Of a stretch of 64,000 bases of DNA, positions 19,304 through 27,015 are shown piece by piece. Source of the stretch: Paracoccus sp. M683 (GTDB taxonomy: Bacteria; Pseudomonadota; Alphaproteobacteria; Rhodobacterales; Rhodobacteraceae); NCBI RefSeq assembly GCF_007096355.1, contig NZ_VKDF01000004.1, positions 681,483 through 745,482 of the forward strand, in the 5' to 3' direction. A program made the position numbers and the translations under genes. Below the pieces are notes generated by a model. That model had not been told where the DNA came from. It did not search any database and worked only from the letters and a program-made list of their open reading frames with translations. How positions within the stretch are numbered: position 1 is the first letter of the stretch; every line of letters starts with the position of its first letter.

Positions 19304-20835
19304 TTCAGATACCACCCCCATGGCTCGGTGGCGGTGCGCCGGGTGATCTGCTTGGTTTCCAGATAGTTATCCAGACCCCACCGGCCCAGTTCGCGACCGA
19401 TCCCCGATTGCTTGTAGCCGCCCCAGGGCGCCTCGGTGAAGGTGGGCTGGCTGCAATTGATCCAGACGATGCCGGCGCGAAAGGCGGCCGCCACGCGATC
19501 GCAGCGCGCGGCGTCGGCGGACATGACGGCGGCGGCCAGGCCAAAGCGGCTGTCATTGGCCAGGCGGATCGCCTCGGCCTCGGTGGCGAAGGGCTTGACG
19601 CAGACCACCGGGCCAAAGAGTTCCTCGCGCCAGATCCAGGCATCCTCGGCCATGTCGGCGAAGATGGTGGGCTGGACGAAACAGCCGTCCTCCAGCCCCT
19701 CGGGCACGCCGCCGCCACAGACCAGCCGCGCCTCGGTCTTGCCGCGTTCGATGGCGGCCAGTACCTTTTGCTGCTGCTCGGCGCTGACCAGCGGGCCAAG
19801 CAGCACGCCATCGGTCATGCCATTGCCGATGGTGATCTTGCGTGCCTCGTCGGCCAGTCGCGCCATCAGCGGTTCATAGATCGACTGTTCCACCAACACC
19901 CGCGAGGTGGCCGAACAGACCTCGCCCTGGTTCCAGAAGATGCCGAACATGATCCATTCGACGGCCTGATCCAGCGGCGTATCGGCAAAGACGACCAGCG
20001 GCGATTTGCCCCCCAGTTCCAGGCTGACGGCCTTGATGTCGCGCGCGGCCGTGGCCATGATCCGCGCCCCGGTCGGGACCGAGCCGGTGAAGGCCAGCTT
20101 GTCCACGCCCGGATGTTCGGTCAGGGGCTGGCCGGCCTCGGGGCCAAAGCCGCTGACGATGTTCAGGACCCCCGCCGGCAGCCCGGCCTGGGCCGCGATA
20201 GCCCCCAGTTCCAGCGCGGTCAGCGGCGTCAGCTCGGACGGCTTCAGCACCATGGTGCAACCGGCAGCCAGCGCGGGCGCGACCTTCCAGGCTGCCATCA
20301 GCATGGGGAAGTTCCACGGGATGATGGCGCCCGCCACGCCAATGGGTTCGCGCACGGCCTTGGCGGTAAAGCTCGGCATGGCCAGGGGGATCGGCTGTTC
20401 AGCGCCGTCCAGCCCCTCGGCCAGATCGGCATAGAAGTGAAAGACCCCGGCCGTGTCGTCGATATCCCAATTGGCCTCGGGCAGGGGTTTGCCGTTGTCG
20501 CGCACCTCGATCCGCGCCAACTCGTCGCGGCGCGCGGCGATCAGATCGCCCATCCGGCGCAGCACCGCGCCGCGTTCGGCACCCGTCATGCGCGGCCATG
20601 GTCCATCGTCAAAGGCGCGGCGGGCGGCAGCAACGGCACGGTCAATGTCTGCCGCGCCGCCGCGGGCGACCTGCGCGAAAGGCTGGCGGTTTGCCGGGTC
20701 GATGACCTCGAAGCAGAGCCCCGAGACGGCCGGGCCATAGGTGCCGTCGATGAACAGGCCGGTTTTCAGGGCGACCATGTCGGCCGTCGGCGGGACGGTG
20801 CGATCACCGGCTTGCAGCAGCGTCGTGTCGGTCAT
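19300..20835 (-). CDS. Aldehyde dehydrogenase, betaine/aminoaldehyde dehydrogenase-like
   Basis: A 511-residue NAD(P)+-dependent aldehyde dehydrogenase. Visible motifs are IIPWNFPMLMAAWKVAPAL, LELGGKSP with the general-base Glu, and the nucleophile in NQGEVCSATSR. The C-terminus (EPWGWYLK) and the middle resemble ALDH10/betaine aldehyde dehydrogenases more than classical ketoglutarate-semialdehyde dehydrogenases. The Shine-Dalgarno AAAGGAC precedes the ATG. In a hydroxyproline-like pathway this enzyme would oxidise the semialdehyde product of the DHDPS-family enzyme to a 2-oxo acid. The BADH-like look leaves open an amino- or ammonio-aldehyde substrate. Confidence 0.88.
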   Translation of the reverse strand: MTDTTLLQAGDRTVPPTADMVALKTGLFIDGTYGPAVSGLCFEVIDPANRQPFAQVARGGAADIDRAVAAARRAFDDGPWPRMTGAERGAVLRRMGDLIAARRDELARIEVRDNGKPLPEANWDIDDTAGVFHFYADLAEGLDGAEQPIPLAMPSFTAKAVREPIGVAGAIIPWNFPMLMAAWKVAPALAAGCTMVLKPSELTPLTALELGAIAAQAGLPAGVLNIVSGFGPEAGQPLTEHPGVDKLAFTGSVPTGARIMATAARDIKAVSLELGGKSPLVVFADTPLDQAVEWIMFGIFWNQGEVCSATSRVLVEQSIYEPLMARLADEARKITIGNGMTDGVLLGPLVSAEQQQKVLAAIERGKTEARLVCGGGVPEGLEDGCFVQPTIFADMAEDAWIWREELFGPVVCVKPFATEAEAIRLANDSRFGLAAAVMSADAARCDRVAAAFRAGIVWINCSQPTFTEAPWGGYKQSGIGRELGRWGLDNYLETKQITRRTATEPWGWYLK

Positions 20836-20846
20836 GGAATGTCCTT

Positions 20847-22078
20847 TCAGAAGCGGGTGATGCTATAGGGGCGCAGGTCCAGCGCGGGCGGCGCGCCAGT
20901 GATCAGATCGCCCATCAGCCGCGCGGTGGTGGCGGCATGGGTGACGCCCAGATGACCGTGCCCGGTGGCGTAGAACACCCCCGGCACGCGGCCCGAGGCC
21001 GAAATGACCGGCACCGTATCGGGCAGGGCCGGACGGTGGCCCATCCATTCGGTGAAATCCTCGCAGCGCAGGTTTGGCAGCGCGGTCTGCGCACGCCTTA
21101 CCGTGATCTTGCTGCGGCGATAGTCGGGCGCGGCGTCCAGCCCGCCATCTCGACAGTGCCGCCGACGCGGATGCCGCCTGCGGTGGGTGTGACCATGAAG
21201 GCGCGGGCAGGCCAGATGATCGAATGGCGCATCGAGATGCCCGGCGCCATGATCTGCGTGTGATAGCCGCGTTCCGTTTCCAGGGGCATCGGTTCGCCCA
21301 GCAGTTTCGACAGCCGCCCACTATACGCGCCGGCACAGATCACCACCTGATCGGCGGGGATGCTGCGGCCATCGGACAGCCTGACCGCCGTGATCCGCTC
21401 GCCGCGCGCGAACCCCGTGACCTCGCCCGCGATGATCTGCCCGCCCAGGCCCGCAAAACGATCCGCGAGGCCGGTCACCAGGCGATAGGGATCGCGCAGC
21501 GACCGGTTCTGCGCAAACAGCACGGCCAGCCCGATGCGGTCGGACAGTTCCGGTTCCAGATCGCGCGCCTCGGCCCCTGTCAGGCGCTGATGGGGAAAGC
21601 CGAAACGTTCGAGGATTTCGATATGCTCGCGGTCGGCGTGAAACTCTGCCTTGTCGGTGTAAAGCGACAGGCAGCCTTCCTCGGTCATCTGGTCCTGAAG
21701 CCCGGTTTCCGCCAGCAGCGCCTGCCAATCGCCAAGCGCGCGCTGGCACAGGGCGGCGCCCTGTTCCTCCAGCCTGCGCAGGCGCGAGGGGCGCGAGGCG
21801 GCGACGAAGCGGGCGAACCAGGGGATCAGCCGGGGCATATAGCCGGGGCGGATGCGAACCGGGCCTTCGGGGTCCAGCATCCAGCCCGGAATTTGCCGCC
21901 AGACCGAGGGGCGCGAGGCTGGCATGAATTCGGTCACCGCGATCGAGGCCATGTTGCCATAGGATGCGCCACGCCCGATGCCGGCGCGGTCCAGCAGCGT
22001 CACCTGCCGGCCGCGCCTTTGCAGGTCATGGGCGATGGCGGTGCCGATGATGCCTGCGCCGATGATCACGGTGGTCAT
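20847..22078 (-). pseudogene. FAD-dependent D-amino acid dehydrogenase (DAO family), one frameshift
   Basis: Starts MTTVIIGAGIIGTAIAHDL with a normal dinucleotide-binding fold and runs in frame to about position 21140. After VEMAG the frame is lost. In the adjacent frame the protein continues LDAAPDYRRSKITVRRAQ and ends DLRPYSITRF at 20847. Adding one base in the C-run near 21140 restores a 410-residue protein. The family oxidises D-amino acids such as D-hydroxyproline with electrons passed to the respiratory chain. The rest of the gene is well preserved, so this is either a very recent mutation or a sequencing error. If real, the operon lacks its oxidation step. Confidence 0.8.
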
Positions 22079-22102
22079 GTCGGTTCTCCGGGCCGCGAAG
22101 GC

Positions 22103-22981
22103 CTACCAGTTCAGGATCGGTTCCATGGCGGCGCGGAACTCGGCCTTTTCGGCCTGGGTCAGCGGCCCAAGCGGGGCGCGGCAGTCACCGACCGGCGTGC
22201 CCTGAACCTCGCAGCCATATTTCAGTTTTTGCACGAATTTGCCCGATTCCAGAATGTTCATCGCCGTATACAGCGTGGCCATCTGCGCCTTGGCCTTGGC
22301 CAGATCGCCGGTGCGGAAGGTCCGGTCCAGATCGCAGACCGCGCGCGCCATGCAATTGGCCGGCCCGCAGATCCAGGAATCGGCGCCCCATATCATGAAA
22401 TCCAGCGCGATATCGTCCGAACCCGAGACCAGCTGGATGCGCCCCGCATAGCGCGTGGCGATGCCGATGGCGCGTTGCAGCGAACCCGAGCTTTCCTTGA
22501 TGCCGATAATGCGTGGATCGTCGGCCAGCGCATCCAGCACCTCCCATCCCAGTTCGACCCCGTCCTTGTCGGGATAGCTGTAAAGGATGATGGGCATGTC
22601 GGTGGCGTCCAGGACGGCGCGGAAATGGGCGATCAGCTCGGCCTGTGTGGGTTTGGTATAGAAGGGCGTGGCCAGCAGTGCCGCGTGATAGCCCATGGCC
22701 TTGGCGCGCAGTGTATTGGCGATGACACCGGCGGTCGAAGGCGCATTGGTGCCGGCGATCAGCAGCTCGCCCGGTTGTGCGAAGTCGCGGACGAATTGCA
22801 GCACCTGATCGCGTTCGTCATCGGACATGAAGTTGTATTCACCCGAGGATCCGCAGGGCACCCAGCCCGTGACGCCAGCGGCGCGCAGATTGGTCAGATG
22901 CGCCGTGAAGGCGGCAAAGTCGATCTTGCCTGCTGCATCGAAGGGCGTGACGAGGGCGGGCATGACGCCAGAGAGTTTCAT
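22103..22981 (-). CDS. Dihydrodipicolinate synthase family lyase/deaminase
   Basis: A 292-residue TIM-barrel protein of the DHDPS/N-acetylneuraminate lyase family. Marks are GSSGEYNFMSDDER near residue 45, the Tyr in ILYSYP near 137 and the Schiff-base lysine in GIKESSGS near 165. The ATG at 22981 follows AAGGAAC. The open frame continues far upstream into the permease genes, but that is read-through in a high-GC region. Within hydroxyproline-type operons this family holds the pyrroline-4-hydroxy-2-carboxylate deaminase, which yields 2-oxoglutarate semialdehyde. That role is inferred from context. Confidence 0.85.
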   Translation of the reverse strand: MKLSGVMPALVTPFDAAGKIDFAAFTAHLTNLRAAGVTGWVPCGSSGEYNFMSDDERDQVLQFVRDFAQPGELLIAGTNAPSTAGVIANTLRAKAMGYHAALLATPFYTKPTQAELIAHFRAVLDATDMPIILYSYPDKDGVELGWEVLDALADDPRIIGIKESSGSLQRAIGIATRYAGRIQLVSGSDDIALDFMIWGADSWICGPANCMARAVCDLDRTFRTGDLAKAKAQMATLYTAMNILESGKFVQKLKYGCEVQGTPVGDCRAPLGPLTQAEKAEFRAAMEPILNW

Positions 22982-23010
22982 GACAGGTTCCTTTCGTTGA
23001 ACGGGTGGCC

Positions 23011-23682
23011 TCAGGCGGCCAGCTTGCGCAGCATCCGCTTTTCGATCAGCGTGACGGCGCGGGTCAGGGGGAAGGCGATGGTGAAATAGATCAGCGCCAC
23101 GGCTGTCAGCACCTCGACCGGGCGGGCGGTGTTGTTGGAAATGTTCTGGCCGATGAACATCAGATCGGCCATGCCGACGGCCGATACCAGCGCGCTTTCC
23201 TTGAACAGGCTGATGCAGTTCGACAGCAGCGTCGGGATGGCGCGCAGAACCGCCTGCGGCAGGATCACGTTCAGGATCTGCGCCCGGCGCGGCAGGCCAA
23301 GGGCAATGCAGGCATCCATCTGCTCGGCCCCCACGGCCTTCAGCGAGGACCGGAAGGTTTCCGAGCTGATCGCGCCCATGTAAAGGGTCAGCGCGATGGT
23401 GGCCGAGACGAAGTTCGACAGCTCGACCCCAAGGATCAGGGGCAGGCAGAAGAAGATCCAGAACAGCTGGATCAGGACCGGGGTGCCGCGGAAAAACTCG
23501 ACGAAGGTGCCGGCGATGGCGCGGATCAGGGCGCTGCGCGACGATCGCGCCAGGCCGATCAGGAAGCCGAGGCCGACCCCCAGGATGATGCACAGCGCCG
23601 TCAGTTTCAGCGTGGTCCACAGCCCAAGCGCCAGCGCATCGGCAAAGCGCGGTAGGATCGCGAAATCTAGCGTCATGGTCAT
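23011..23682 (-). CDS. Amino-acid ABC transporter permease
   Basis: A 223-residue His/Glu/Gln/Arg/opine-type permease with about five membrane helices. The EAA-loop region (AVGAEQMDACIALGLPRR, about residues 118-135) would contact the ATPase. Near the N-terminus EFFRGTPVLIQLFW is the family signature. It is paired with a second permease 6 bp upstream, so the membrane part is a heterodimer. The Shine-Dalgarno GAGG lies upstream of the ATG. Confidence 0.93.
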   Translation of the reverse strand: MTMTLDFAILPRFADALALGLWTTLKLTALCIILGVGLGFLIGLARSSRSALIRAIAGTFVEFFRGTPVLIQLFWIFFCLPLILGVELSNFVSATIALTLYMGAISSETFRSSLKAVGAEQMDACIALGLPRRAQILNVILPQAVLRAIPTLLSNCISLFKESALVSAVGMADLMFIGQNISNNTARPVEVLTAVALIYFTIAFPLTRAVTLIEKRMLRKLAA

Positions 23683-23688
23683 GGTGGC

Positions 23689-24357
23689 TTACCTCACCGC
23701 ATAGCCGCGCCGGCGTTCCAGCCAGCCGACGAACTGGCTGACGGGGAACGAGATGGCGAGATAGATCAGGGCGACGACCGTGAAGGTCTCGATCGGGCGA
23801 TAGGTTTCGGTGGCCAGGGTCTTGCCCTGATACATCAGGTCGGCGACGCCGACGATGGCGACCAGCGCGCTTTGCTGGAAGATGCCGATGCCATTGGTCA
23901 GCAGGACCGGCACCGAATTGCGCAAGGCCTGCGGCAGCACGATGTTCAGGATGCGCTGTGCCGGCGACAGACCAAGCGCGATCCCCGCATCCAGATGTTC
24001 GCGCGGCACGCCCTGGATCGCGGCGCGGTAGGCCTCGGCATTGAAGGCGGTCAGGTTCAGGCCAAGCGCAAGGATGCCCATGGTGATCGGGTCGAGAAAG
24101 ACGTTGAACAGCATCGGCACGCAATAAAAGAACCAGACGATCTGGATCAGCGCCGGGGTGCAGCGGAAGAACTCGACGAACAGCATCGCCGGGATGCGGA
24201 TGATGGCCAGCCGGTTCAGCACCAGCAGCGCCAGGCCGAACCCCGCCACGATGCCAATGGCATTGGCCGCCAGCGTGAGCAGCAGCGTGACGCCGAGGCC
24301 CTGCCACAGCTGGTCCATGTTGCGGGTGACGGCGCCCAGATCAAGAATGTAATCCAT
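23689..24357 (-). CDS. Amino-acid ABC transporter permease
   Basis: A 222-residue permease of the same family, with EFFRCTPALIQIVWFFYC and the EAA-like loop VPREHLDAGIALGLSPAQR. The ATG at 24357 (MDYILDLGAV) was chosen because the longer open frame adds a polar, unlikely N-terminus that overlaps the ATPase gene. It is the partner of the permease downstream. Both are about the usual 220 residues. Confidence 0.92.
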   Translation of the reverse strand: MDYILDLGAVTRNMDQLWQGLGVTLLLTLAANAIGIVAGFGLALLVLNRLAIIRIPAMLFVEFFRCTPALIQIVWFFYCVPMLFNVFLDPITMGILALGLNLTAFNAEAYRAAIQGVPREHLDAGIALGLSPAQRILNIVLPQALRNSVPVLLTNGIGIFQQSALVAIVGVADLMYQGKTLATETYRPIETFTVVALIYLAISFPVSQFVGWLERRRGYAVR

Positions 24358-24365
24358 GCCGCGCC

Positions 24366-25142
24366 TCAGGTCTTGATGTGAAAGACGCGGTTGATGAATT
24401 CGCGCGTGCGTTCCTCGCGCGGGTGGCCCAGCACCTGTTCGGGTGGGCCGTCCTCGACCACCACGCCGCCGGCGCAGAAGATCACCCGGCTGGCGACGTT
24501 GCGGGCAAACCACATGTCATGCGTGACCATCATCATCGGCATGCCCTGTTCGGCCAGTTGCAGGATCACGGCCTCGACCTCGGCCACCAGTTCGGGGTCA
24601 AGGGCGGATGTCACCTCGTCAAACAGCATCAGCTGCGGGTCCAGCATCAGCGCGCGGGCGATGGCCACGCGCTGTTTCTGACCGCCCGACAGCTGGCTGG
24701 GATAGGCATCGGCCTTGGCGGCAAGGCCAAAGCGGTCAAGGATCTTGCGTCCCCGTTCGGTGGCCGAGGCGCGGCTTTCAGCGTTCACCTTGCGGGGCGC
24801 GAGGACCAGATTTTCCATGATGCTGAGATGTGGGAACAGGGTGTAATGCTGGAACACCATCCCGATCTTCCTGCGCAATTCGGTGTCGATGACAGTCTTG
24901 CGCCCCCTGGCGTCGATATAGGGTTTGCCGCCCAGGCTGACGCTGCCGGCCTGGATCTGCTCCAGCCCCATGACCACGCGCAGCAGCGTCGACTTGCCCC
25001 CGCCCGAGGGGCCGATGACGACGACGCGCTCGCCCGGTTTCATCTCGATGTTCAGGCCCTGAAGAACCTTGATATGCTCGCCATAGCTTTTGTGCAGGTC
25101 GCGGATGCACAGAAGCGGTGCCGACGCGATGGGTGCTGTCAT
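24366..25142 (-). CDS. Amino-acid ABC transporter ATP-binding protein
   Basis: A 258-residue ABC ATPase of the polar amino acid uptake family. Walker A is GPSGGGKST (about residues 44-52), the signature LSGGQKQRV is about 145-153 and Walker B is LMLFDEVTSALDPE. It ends in the family-typical REFINRVFHIKT. It lies between the binding-protein gene and the two permease genes, so the transporter set is complete. Confidence 0.94.
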   Translation of the reverse strand: MTAPIASAPLLCIRDLHKSYGEHIKVLQGLNIEMKPGERVVVIGPSGGGKSTLLRVVMGLEQIQAGSVSLGGKPYIDARGRKTVIDTELRRKIGMVFQHYTLFPHLSIMENLVLAPRKVNAESRASATERGRKILDRFGLAAKADAYPSQLSGGQKQRVAIARALMLDPQLMLFDEVTSALDPELVAEVEAVILQLAEQGMPMMMVTHDMWFARNVASRVIFCAGGVVVEDGPPEQVLGHPREERTREFINRVFHIKT

Positions 25143-25234
25143 GTCCGATCTCCGGGATAGGGGATGCCGGCCGGATCGCCGCCGGTATGCGGCGATCCGT
25201 CAGTCCTTGCAGTTTGGTTGGGGCAGGGGCGTGG

Positions 25235-26056
25235 TCAGTTGCCGCCCTGGGCCAGCACGGTATCGACCGCTTTCTGGATCATCAGGTCGATGGCGCCGGT
25301 TGCCACGCGTTCCTCAAGAAAGATGTCGACGACCTCGACATCGGCCGCCGACAATCCGTGCGGCAGGCCAAAGGCCACCCCCTGCCTGGCCAGCGCGGGT
25401 TCAGGGTTGAAGGACACCGCCCAATCGGGGTTTGACTGGGTGAACAGCATGTTCGTGTCGGATGCGTCGACCAGAATGTCGGCGCGGCGGGACACGACGG
25501 CCAGCCGGGTTTCGTCATTGCTGGGCAGGCGCAGGATCGTGGCGTTCTTGATCACGGCGGACAGCGCCTTGTCATGCGCTGTGCCAGACATGACGGTCAG
25601 GGTCACGCCAGCGATATCGACATCTGCCACCGATTTCGGATCGGCCGGGATCTTGGGGTTGTCCTTGTTATAGGCCAGCGAGACCTGGTATTCCATCGCC
25701 GGCACCGAAAAGTTCACCGCCATCGCCCGCACCGGCGTGCGGTTCAAGGCCAGCGACATGTCCCATTTTCCAGCCTGAAGCCCGGCGACGATATTATCCC
25801 AGGTTGTGTCCACGAATTCGGGCTTCACCTCCAGCGTGGCGGCAAATTCGCGGCACAGATCGGCAAAAAAGCCGCTGTATTCGCCGGTCGCCGGATCGCG
25901 CATGACATAGGGCGGGGCCACCGCCGCGCCACAGCGCAGCACACCATTGCCCTGAACATCCTGCCAATAGCTTCCCTTGTCCTGCGCGGCGGCAAGACCG
26001 GCGGAAAGACCCGTGGCAATGACCATGGCGGCCAGCGATTTCACAAATTTCGACAT
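25235..26056 (-). CDS. Periplasmic amino-acid-binding protein of the ABC transporter
   Basis: A 273-residue type 3 family solute-binding protein with a signal peptide (MSKFVKSLAAMVIATGLSA, cleavage after AAA). Ligand-site features are LRCGAAVAPPYV, SGFFADLCREFA and WDNIVAGLQAGKWD, typical of polar amino acid binders. The ATG at 26056 was chosen for the signal peptide. It is the first gene of the operon and would be the most strongly expressed. Given the downstream enzymes, the ligand may be hydroxyproline or a related imino acid (inference). Confidence 0.9.
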   Translation of the reverse strand: MSKFVKSLAAMVIATGLSAGLAAAQDKGSYWQDVQGNGVLRCGAAVAPPYVMRDPATGEYSGFFADLCREFAATLEVKPEFVDTTWDNIVAGLQAGKWDMSLALNRTPVRAMAVNFSVPAMEYQVSLAYNKDNPKIPADPKSVADVDIAGVTLTVMSGTAHDKALSAVIKNATILRLPSNDETRLAVVSRRADILVDASDTNMLFTQSNPDWAVSFNPEPALARQGVAFGLPHGLSAADVEVVDIFLEERVATGAIDLMIQKAVDTVLAQGGN

Positions 26057-26236
26057 TGGTAGATCAACCCCCCAGTTGTGATCTGTCATCCTGACACCGG
26101 GTCCTGGCGACACTGTGTCAACATGACAATTAACATGCCGACACAATGACGACACGTCAATAAAAACTTTGTGTCGACAAGTCGGGGGATCTTTGCCTAT
26201 CTGGGGGGATCAGTTTTTGCGAGCAGGAGCAGGCAA
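26057..26236. promoter_or_regulatory. Divergent promoter region with GACACA/TGTGTC motifs
   Basis: The gap between the transporter operon and the GntR gene holds a palindrome, GACACTGTGTC (26109-26119). It also has further GACAC half-sites at 26140-26145 and 26151-26156 and TGTGTC at 26170-26175. This cluster is a likely binding region for the neighbouring GntR-family protein, controlling both directions. Confidence 0.55.
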
Positions 26237-26953
26237 TTGTCCGAGGAATCTGAACTGCGGCACGCCAAGGGCACTGGCTGGCGCTATGTCTATACGACGC
26301 TGCATGACGAGATCCTGTCGCTGGTCCAGGAACCCGGTGCGCTGCTGGACGAGACCAGCCTGGCCGAGCGATTCGGCATGTCGCGTTCCCCGGTGCGCGA
26401 GGCGCTGATCCGGCTGGCGGGCGATGATCTGGTGGTGACGCTGTCCAATCGCTCGACCATCGTGGCGCCGATCGACGTGGTGAATTTCCCGAAATATGTC
26501 GAGGCGCTGGATGTGGTGCAGCGGATGAACACCCGGCTGGCGGCGGAATTGCGCAGCGAGGCCGATCTGGCCGCCATGGCTGCCCGTCAGGCCGAGTTCG
26601 AACGCGCCGTGCAGGGGGGCGATCACCTGCGCATGTCCGAGGCCAACAAGCTGTTCCACATGGCCATCGCCGAGGCCGGGCGGAATCCCTATCTGACGGC
26701 CTTTTATGACAAGCTGCTGAATCAGGGCCGGCGAATGCTGCATCTGCATTTCGATTTCATCGAACGCAGCCAGGACAGCTATCTGCTGACCGACGAGCAT
26801 CAGGACATGCTAGTGGCGATCCGTGCCCGTGATGTCGACCGCGCCGACCGGCTGGCCCATGCCCATACGCGGCAGTTCCGGGACAATTTCCTGACCTTCA
26901 TGCAGGAAAACTATTCGGCCGATTTCTCATTGACGCCGCCCGCAAACGCTTAG
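26237..26953 (+). CDS. GntR-family (FCD) transcriptional regulator
   Basis: A 238-residue regulator if translation begins at the TTG at 26237, which is preceded by AGGAG with a 7-nt spacer. A GTG at 26171 would add 22 residues but lacks such a site. The N-terminal winged helix contains LDETSLAERFGMSRSPVREA (about residues 35-54). The C-terminal all-helical FCD domain carries the metal/ligand residues around ANKLFHMAIAEAGRNP and a late HAHTRQF. It is divergent from the operon it probably controls; the inducer would be the imported compound or a breakdown product. Confidence 0.88.
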   Translation: MSEESELRHAKGTGWRYVYTTLHDEILSLVQEPGALLDETSLAERFGMSRSPVREALIRLAGDDLVVTLSNRSTIVAPIDVVNFPKYVEALDVVQRMNTRLAAELRSEADLAAMAARQAEFERAVQGGDHLRMSEANKLFHMAIAEAGRNPYLTAFYDKLLNQGRRMLHLHFDFIERSQDSYLLTDEHQDMLVAIRARDVDRADRLAHAHTRQFRDNFLTFMQENYSADFSLTPPANA

Positions 26954-26978
26954 GCCCGGCCGAATGATCAGCCGGGCC
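26953..26978. terminator. Bidirectional terminator between the GntR and hmuR genes
   Basis: GGCCCGGC (26953-26960) pairs with GCCGGGCC (26971-26978) over a 10-nt loop, followed by TT. It lies in the 62-bp gap between convergent genes. Confidence 0.6.
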
Positions 26979-27015
26979 TTGCGGGTCGGTGCGGGCAGGG
27001 ACTGGCGGCCTGGGC

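Noticed and set aside
22103..24307. A 734-codon open frame joining the DHDPS gene to the permease region
   Set aside because: Only the last 293 codons match a family; the rest is antiphase reading through two permease genes. A good ribosome site marks the ATG at 22981.
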